Assembly (NCBI RefSeq): GCF_010367455.1
Contig: NZ_WRPR01000033.1
Location: forward strand, 1-64,000
DNA length: 64,000 nt
Direction: 5' to 3'
Source of the DNA: Candidatus Laterigemmans baculatus
GTDB lineage: Bacteria; Planctomycetota; Planctomycetia; Pirellulales; Pirellulaceae
Every line of letters begins with the position of its first letter. Position 1 is the first letter of the stretch. Position numbers and translations under genes: made by a program. Below the pieces are notes generated by a model. The model was not told where the DNA came from. It saw only the letters and a program-made list of their open reading frames with translations, and ran no database searches. Of the stretch, positions 61,354 through 64,000 are shown piece by piece.

Positions 61354-61470
61354 AGCGGGGGAGCCTTCGTGATCGTTGTGGAGGAGGGGGCTGGACATCC
61401 ACGTCTGGGCGTCGCGCATCGGAAGAACCGGGGGCCGCGTGGGTCCAATGGCAGCCGGTCGAACCGACAT

Positions 61471-61884
61471 CTAAAGAAGCGAATCGGCCGAGCGGGACCA
61501 CGATCTGGAAGACTTCGCAAAGAGGGCGAAGTAGGAGGAATGTGCCGGTTGCGTTGGTGATGCCGGAGGTAACGCCGAGCGGTCACGCCGTGAGTGCCAG
61601 TCTGCGCATTTCATCAGCCGCCGGGCGCTAGCCCCCGGTTTCCGGAAATCGCCTGACTCTACCGGAGTCTATTTGCTTGAGCTTCTGTTGATCCCCCCTT
61701 CCATCCGCGTTCTCCGTGCTATCCGCGGTCCGTCCCTTTTCCGTGCGTTTCCGTGTCCTTCCGTGGCCAGATCACCCCCTAGATTCCGTGAGAGTCTGGG
61801 AATCACCCGAGAACCGGACGCTAGCGCGTGGCGGCTGATTGCACGCTCGTTCCTCGCGACGGGAATCGCTTCATAACCGCGCAT
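61471..61884. other. Intergenic region with a split repeat, no gene seen
   Basis: Between the sigma factor and rpsA. It contains the two separated arms of a CATCAGCCGC repeat and a block of TCCGTGT/TTCCGTG words between them. Short open frames here cross the repeats and have no recognisable protein features. Confidence 0.55.
61611..61840. repeat. Split palindromic repeat with a different repeat between its arms
   Basis: Left arm TCATCAGCCGCCGGGCGCTA (61611-61630) and right arm GACGCTAGCGCGTGGCGGCT then GATT (61817-61840) belong to the CATCAGCCGC family. In the other four copies the arms are about 75 bases end to end; here they are 230. The inner part has TCCGTGCTATCCGCGG and CCGTGCGTTTCCGTGTCC then TTCCGTGG, a different low-complexity word set. 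Confidence 0.75.
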
Positions 61885-61921
61885 TAAAAAACCGCGTTCG
61901 AGCCGATGCTCGAACGCGGTT
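61885..61921 (-). terminator. Intrinsic terminator of rpsA
   Basis: On the minus strand AACCGCGTTCGAGC pairs perfectly with GCTCGAACGCGGTT around a four-base loop (ATCG) and is followed by TTTTT. It lies about 25 bases after the rpsA stop. This is the clearest intrinsic terminator in the window. Confidence 0.92.
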
Positions 61922-61945
61922 GCGGGTTCACGTTGCGGGTTGCGA

Positions 61946-63724
61946 TCAGTCGTTGGTCGGGATCAACGGCCCTTCGCTGCCGCCGAGACCCCCCTTGAGT
62001 TCCTGATCGCTCGACTGCCGTTGGCGTTCTTCCTCGGCGGCCGCTTCCTCTTGCTCTTCAGCCCATTCGACGCGTTTCCGCGACAGGCCGATCTTCCGCT
62101 CGTCGGTGTCGACCCGCAGGATCTTGACCTCGATGTCGTCGCCCACTTTGACGATCTCTTCGGGGTCTTCGACTTTGTGATCAGCCAGTTCCGAGATGTG
62201 GAGCAAGCCTTCCAAGCCGTCCTCGAGGCCGACGAAGACACCGAAGTTGGTGATCTTGGTGACCTTGCCGTTGACCACTTGGCCGGGCTGATACTTCTGC
62301 GGAATGTCCGAATCCCAGGGATCGTTGTCGAGCTGCTTGAGCCCCAGAGCGATCCGCCGCCGGGACTGATCGACGCTCAGCACGCGGCACTCGATCTCTT
62401 GACCCTTCTCGAGCATCTCGCTCGGGTGGCTGATCTTGCGCGTCCACGACATGTCGCTGACGTGCAGCAAGCCGTCGATGCCTTCCTCGAGTTCGACGAA
62501 CGCACCGTAGTTGGTGAGGTTGCGAACCTTGCCTTTGACGTCGGTCCCTTCGGGGTACTTTTCGACGACCTGGTCCCAGGGATTCTTTTGGGTCTGCTTC
62601 ATGCCCAGGCTGAGCTGCTGGCCTTCGGGATCGACCGCCAAGATCTTGACTTCGATCATGTCGCCGATGTTGACCAGTTCGCTCGGGTGATTGACCCGCT
62701 TGGTCCAGCTCATTTCGCTGATGTGCACCAAGCCTTCGATGCCCGCTTCGAGTTTGACGAAGGCTCCGTAGCTCATCACGTTGACGACTTCGCCCATGTG
62801 GGTCGAGCCGACCGGGTACTTGGTCTCGACGTTTTCCCACGGGTTGCGGTCTTTCTGCTTCAGTCCGAGCGCGATCTTTTGCTTTTCGCGGTCGATGTGC
62901 AGGACCTTGACCTCGATTTCCTGGTCGATGGCGACCATTTCCGAGGGGTGGCCGATCCGTTCCCAGGCCATGTCGGTGATGTGCAGCAAGCCGTCGATGC
63001 CGCCGAGATCGACGAACGCCCCGAAGTCGGCGATGTTCTTGACGATCCCCTTGCGGATCTGACTGACTTCCAGCTCCTGCATCAGGTACTTGCGGTCTTC
63101 TTCGCGCTGGCGTTCGATCAGCGAACGGCGGCTGATGACGATGTTGCGGCGGGTGTCGTCGATCTTGAGGACTTCGGCCTGGATGACGCGGCCGATGAAA
63201 TCGCCGATGTCGCCCGGGCGGCGAATATCGACCTGGCTGCCGGGCAGGAAGACGCTGACGCCGATGTCGACCAGCAATCCGCCCTTGATCTTGCGGACGA
63301 CCGTGCCGGTGACCACTTGGCCCTCGGCGACCGACTCCATCATCGCTTCCCACTGGATGATCTTTTCCGCTTTGCGCTTGCTCAGCGAGATCATGCCGTA
63401 GGGATCGTCGGCCGCTCCGAGCTCGTCCTCCATCTCCTCGATCAGGACTTTGACGATGTCGCCGAGCTTCGGCGGCTCTTCATCGCTGCCCCATTCGTCG
63501 AGGCTGACCGTCCCCTCGCTCTTGAAGCCAACGTCCACCAGGGCCCATTCGTCGTTGAGTTCGACGATTCGGCCATCGACGATTTTGCCCGAGTCGTAAT
63601 CCTGCTGCTCCTGTTCCAGAGCATCGAGCAGCAGTTCCTCGCTCTCTTCGGCTGGCACCAGCAGGGCCAGCTCCTGTTCGAGGGAAGGATCTTCGAGAGA
63701 GCGAATCAGATTGCGGTTGACCAT
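61946..63724 (-). CDS. rpsA: 30S ribosomal protein S1
   Basis: S1 aids mRNA binding and translation initiation. The 592-residue protein has six S1 (OB-fold) domains: about 50-115, 130-195, 215-285, 300-370, 390-455 and 475-545. Repeated family sequence is visible: KGGLLVDIGVSVFLPGSQVD (domain 2), ADFGAFVDLGGIDGLLHITD (3), SYGAFVKLEAGIEGLVHISE (4), NYGAFVELEEGIDGLLHVSD (5) and NFGVFVGLEDGLEGLLHISE (6). Acidic N and C termini; the tail is Glu/Gln-rich. The start is ATG 63724 with no strong Shine-Dalgarno. A perfect terminator follows. Confidence 0.97.
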   Translation of the reverse strand: MVNRNLIRSLEDPSLEQELALLVPAEESEELLLDALEQEQQDYDSGKIVDGRIVELNDEWALVDVGFKSEGTVSLDEWGSDEEPPKLGDIVKVLIEEMEDELGAADDPYGMISLSKRKAEKIIQWEAMMESVAEGQVVTGTVVRKIKGGLLVDIGVSVFLPGSQVDIRRPGDIGDFIGRVIQAEVLKIDDTRRNIVISRRSLIERQREEDRKYLMQELEVSQIRKGIVKNIADFGAFVDLGGIDGLLHITDMAWERIGHPSEMVAIDQEIEVKVLHIDREKQKIALGLKQKDRNPWENVETKYPVGSTHMGEVVNVMSYGAFVKLEAGIEGLVHISEMSWTKRVNHPSELVNIGDMIEVKILAVDPEGQQLSLGMKQTQKNPWDQVVEKYPEGTDVKGKVRNLTNYGAFVELEEGIDGLLHVSDMSWTRKISHPSEMLEKGQEIECRVLSVDQSRRRIALGLKQLDNDPWDSDIPQKYQPGQVVNGKVTKITNFGVFVGLEDGLEGLLHISELADHKVEDPEEIVKVGDDIEVKILRVDTDERKIGLSRKRVEWAEEQEEAAAEEERQRQSSDQELKGGLGGSEGPLIPTND

Positions 63725-64000
63725 AAGAACTCAGTCGCGGGACGGGAGGAGCACGCACGCCGACGGACCGTTTACGTCGTCAGGCGGACCGGTTACAAAA
63801 CCCGGAGTCCCGCAGGGGTTGGAGGAGCACGAACATTGGCGTTACGACTCCGAGGCAAACCGTTTACCTCGGGCGGCCGATCGCGAACTCACCCGCAGCG
63901 GATGAATCGCGAGGCAAACAGAAAAAGTATCAGAGCAGCGCCGCTGCCACAACGGCCATCCGCTCACAATCCAAGCGCCGATTTGCCCTGATTTTCCGTG
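63725..64000. other. Upstream region of rpsA, nothing recognised
   Basis: The last 276 bases must hold the rpsA promoter on the minus strand, but I could not fix a -10/-35 pair. No gene or repeat copy was recognised; short open frames here are antisense continuations of the rpsA region. Confidence 0.4.

Noticed and set aside
61471-61884. Short open frames (60-70 codons) on both strands between sigma factor and rpsA
   Set aside because: They run through the repeat arms and the TTCCGTG block and lack a ribosome-binding site or protein-like composition.
61940-63991. Open frame of about 683 codons on the + strand over rpsA
   Set aside because: rpsA on the minus strand has six S1 domains. The + frame has only Asp/Leu/Phe-rich nonsense.
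1-64000. tRNA genes, rRNA genes, insertion sequences or integrases
   Set aside because: I looked in every spacer and found no cloverleaf with a GTTCRA-type loop, no transposase or integrase motif, and no rRNA-like sequence. A covariance-model search would settle tRNA and small RNAs.

Overview
This window is a GC-rich chromosomal segment from a member of the Planctomycetota, most likely a Pirellulales-type organism. The evidence is a DUF1559 prepilin-like gene with a small lipoprotein partner, tetrahydromethanopterin-type C1 genes (fae and a methylene-H4MPT dehydrogenase), a PQQ-propeller protein, a hybrid Ser/Thr kinase, and many GC-rich palindromic intergenic repeats. No tRNA, rRNA, insertion sequence, phage module or CRISPR array was recognised.

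Layout. 0.1-7.4 kb: a DUF2293 protein, a leucine-rich-repeat lipoprotein, a short lipoprotein plus DUF1559 pair, a PQQ-propeller protein overlapping a ketopantoate-reductase-like gene, and an O-antigen-ligase-like membrane protein. 7.6-15.3 kb: a leftward housekeeping block (esterase, hrpB, C4 zinc-ribbon coiled-coil protein, coaE, rho, ribH, nusB). 15.5-21.5 kb: a leftward efflux set (HlyD-like adaptor, FtsX/MacB-type permease, very long TolC-like lipoprotein) without an ATPase gene. 21.7-25.1 kb: a tight operon of aldo/keto reductase, HxE-type Fe(II)/2-oxoglutarate dioxygenase and MFS transporter. 25.5-32.5 kb: a Gfo/Idh/MocA oxidoreductase, leuB, an RND/MMPL exporter, and an enolase-superfamily epimerase with an alpha/beta hydrolase.

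32.6-45.6 kb is the most distinctive part, a lipid/polyketide gene cluster. A 2597-residue PKS (KS-AT-DH-ER-KR-ACP-TE) is followed on the same strand by a GH3-family acyl-acid amido-synthetase homologue. Divergent from it are a fatty-acyl-AMP ligase fused to an ACP and a four-base-overlapping SBF-type transporter. The inferred flow is: FAAL loads a fatty acid onto its own ACP, the PKS adds one or more fully reduced C2 units, TE releases the product, GH3 may conjugate it to an amino acid or other amine, and the transporter may move it. Gene content and intact motifs are visible. The product is not.

45.6-57.3 kb: a membrane Ser/Thr kinase, a large GH38-like protein, and a type IV pilus-type operon (PilM plus two large Met/Gly-rich membrane-anchored proteins where PilN/PilO would be expected). 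57.6-60.4 kb: an ATP-grasp gene divergent from fae and a methylene-H4MPT dehydrogenase, a C1-transfer island. 60.4-63.7 kb: a group-2 type sigma factor and rpsA with a clear intrinsic terminator.

The spaces between genes are unusually rich in repeats. Several palindromic families recur: two share a GCTAGC-type core, one is CCCTCC/GGGAGG, one is CGAAAG, one is GTAC-rich and one is CACGAAT. Copies often touch or contain stop or start codons, and at least two copies appear split by another repeat. A second class is short 14-17 bp tandem repeats at gene ends.
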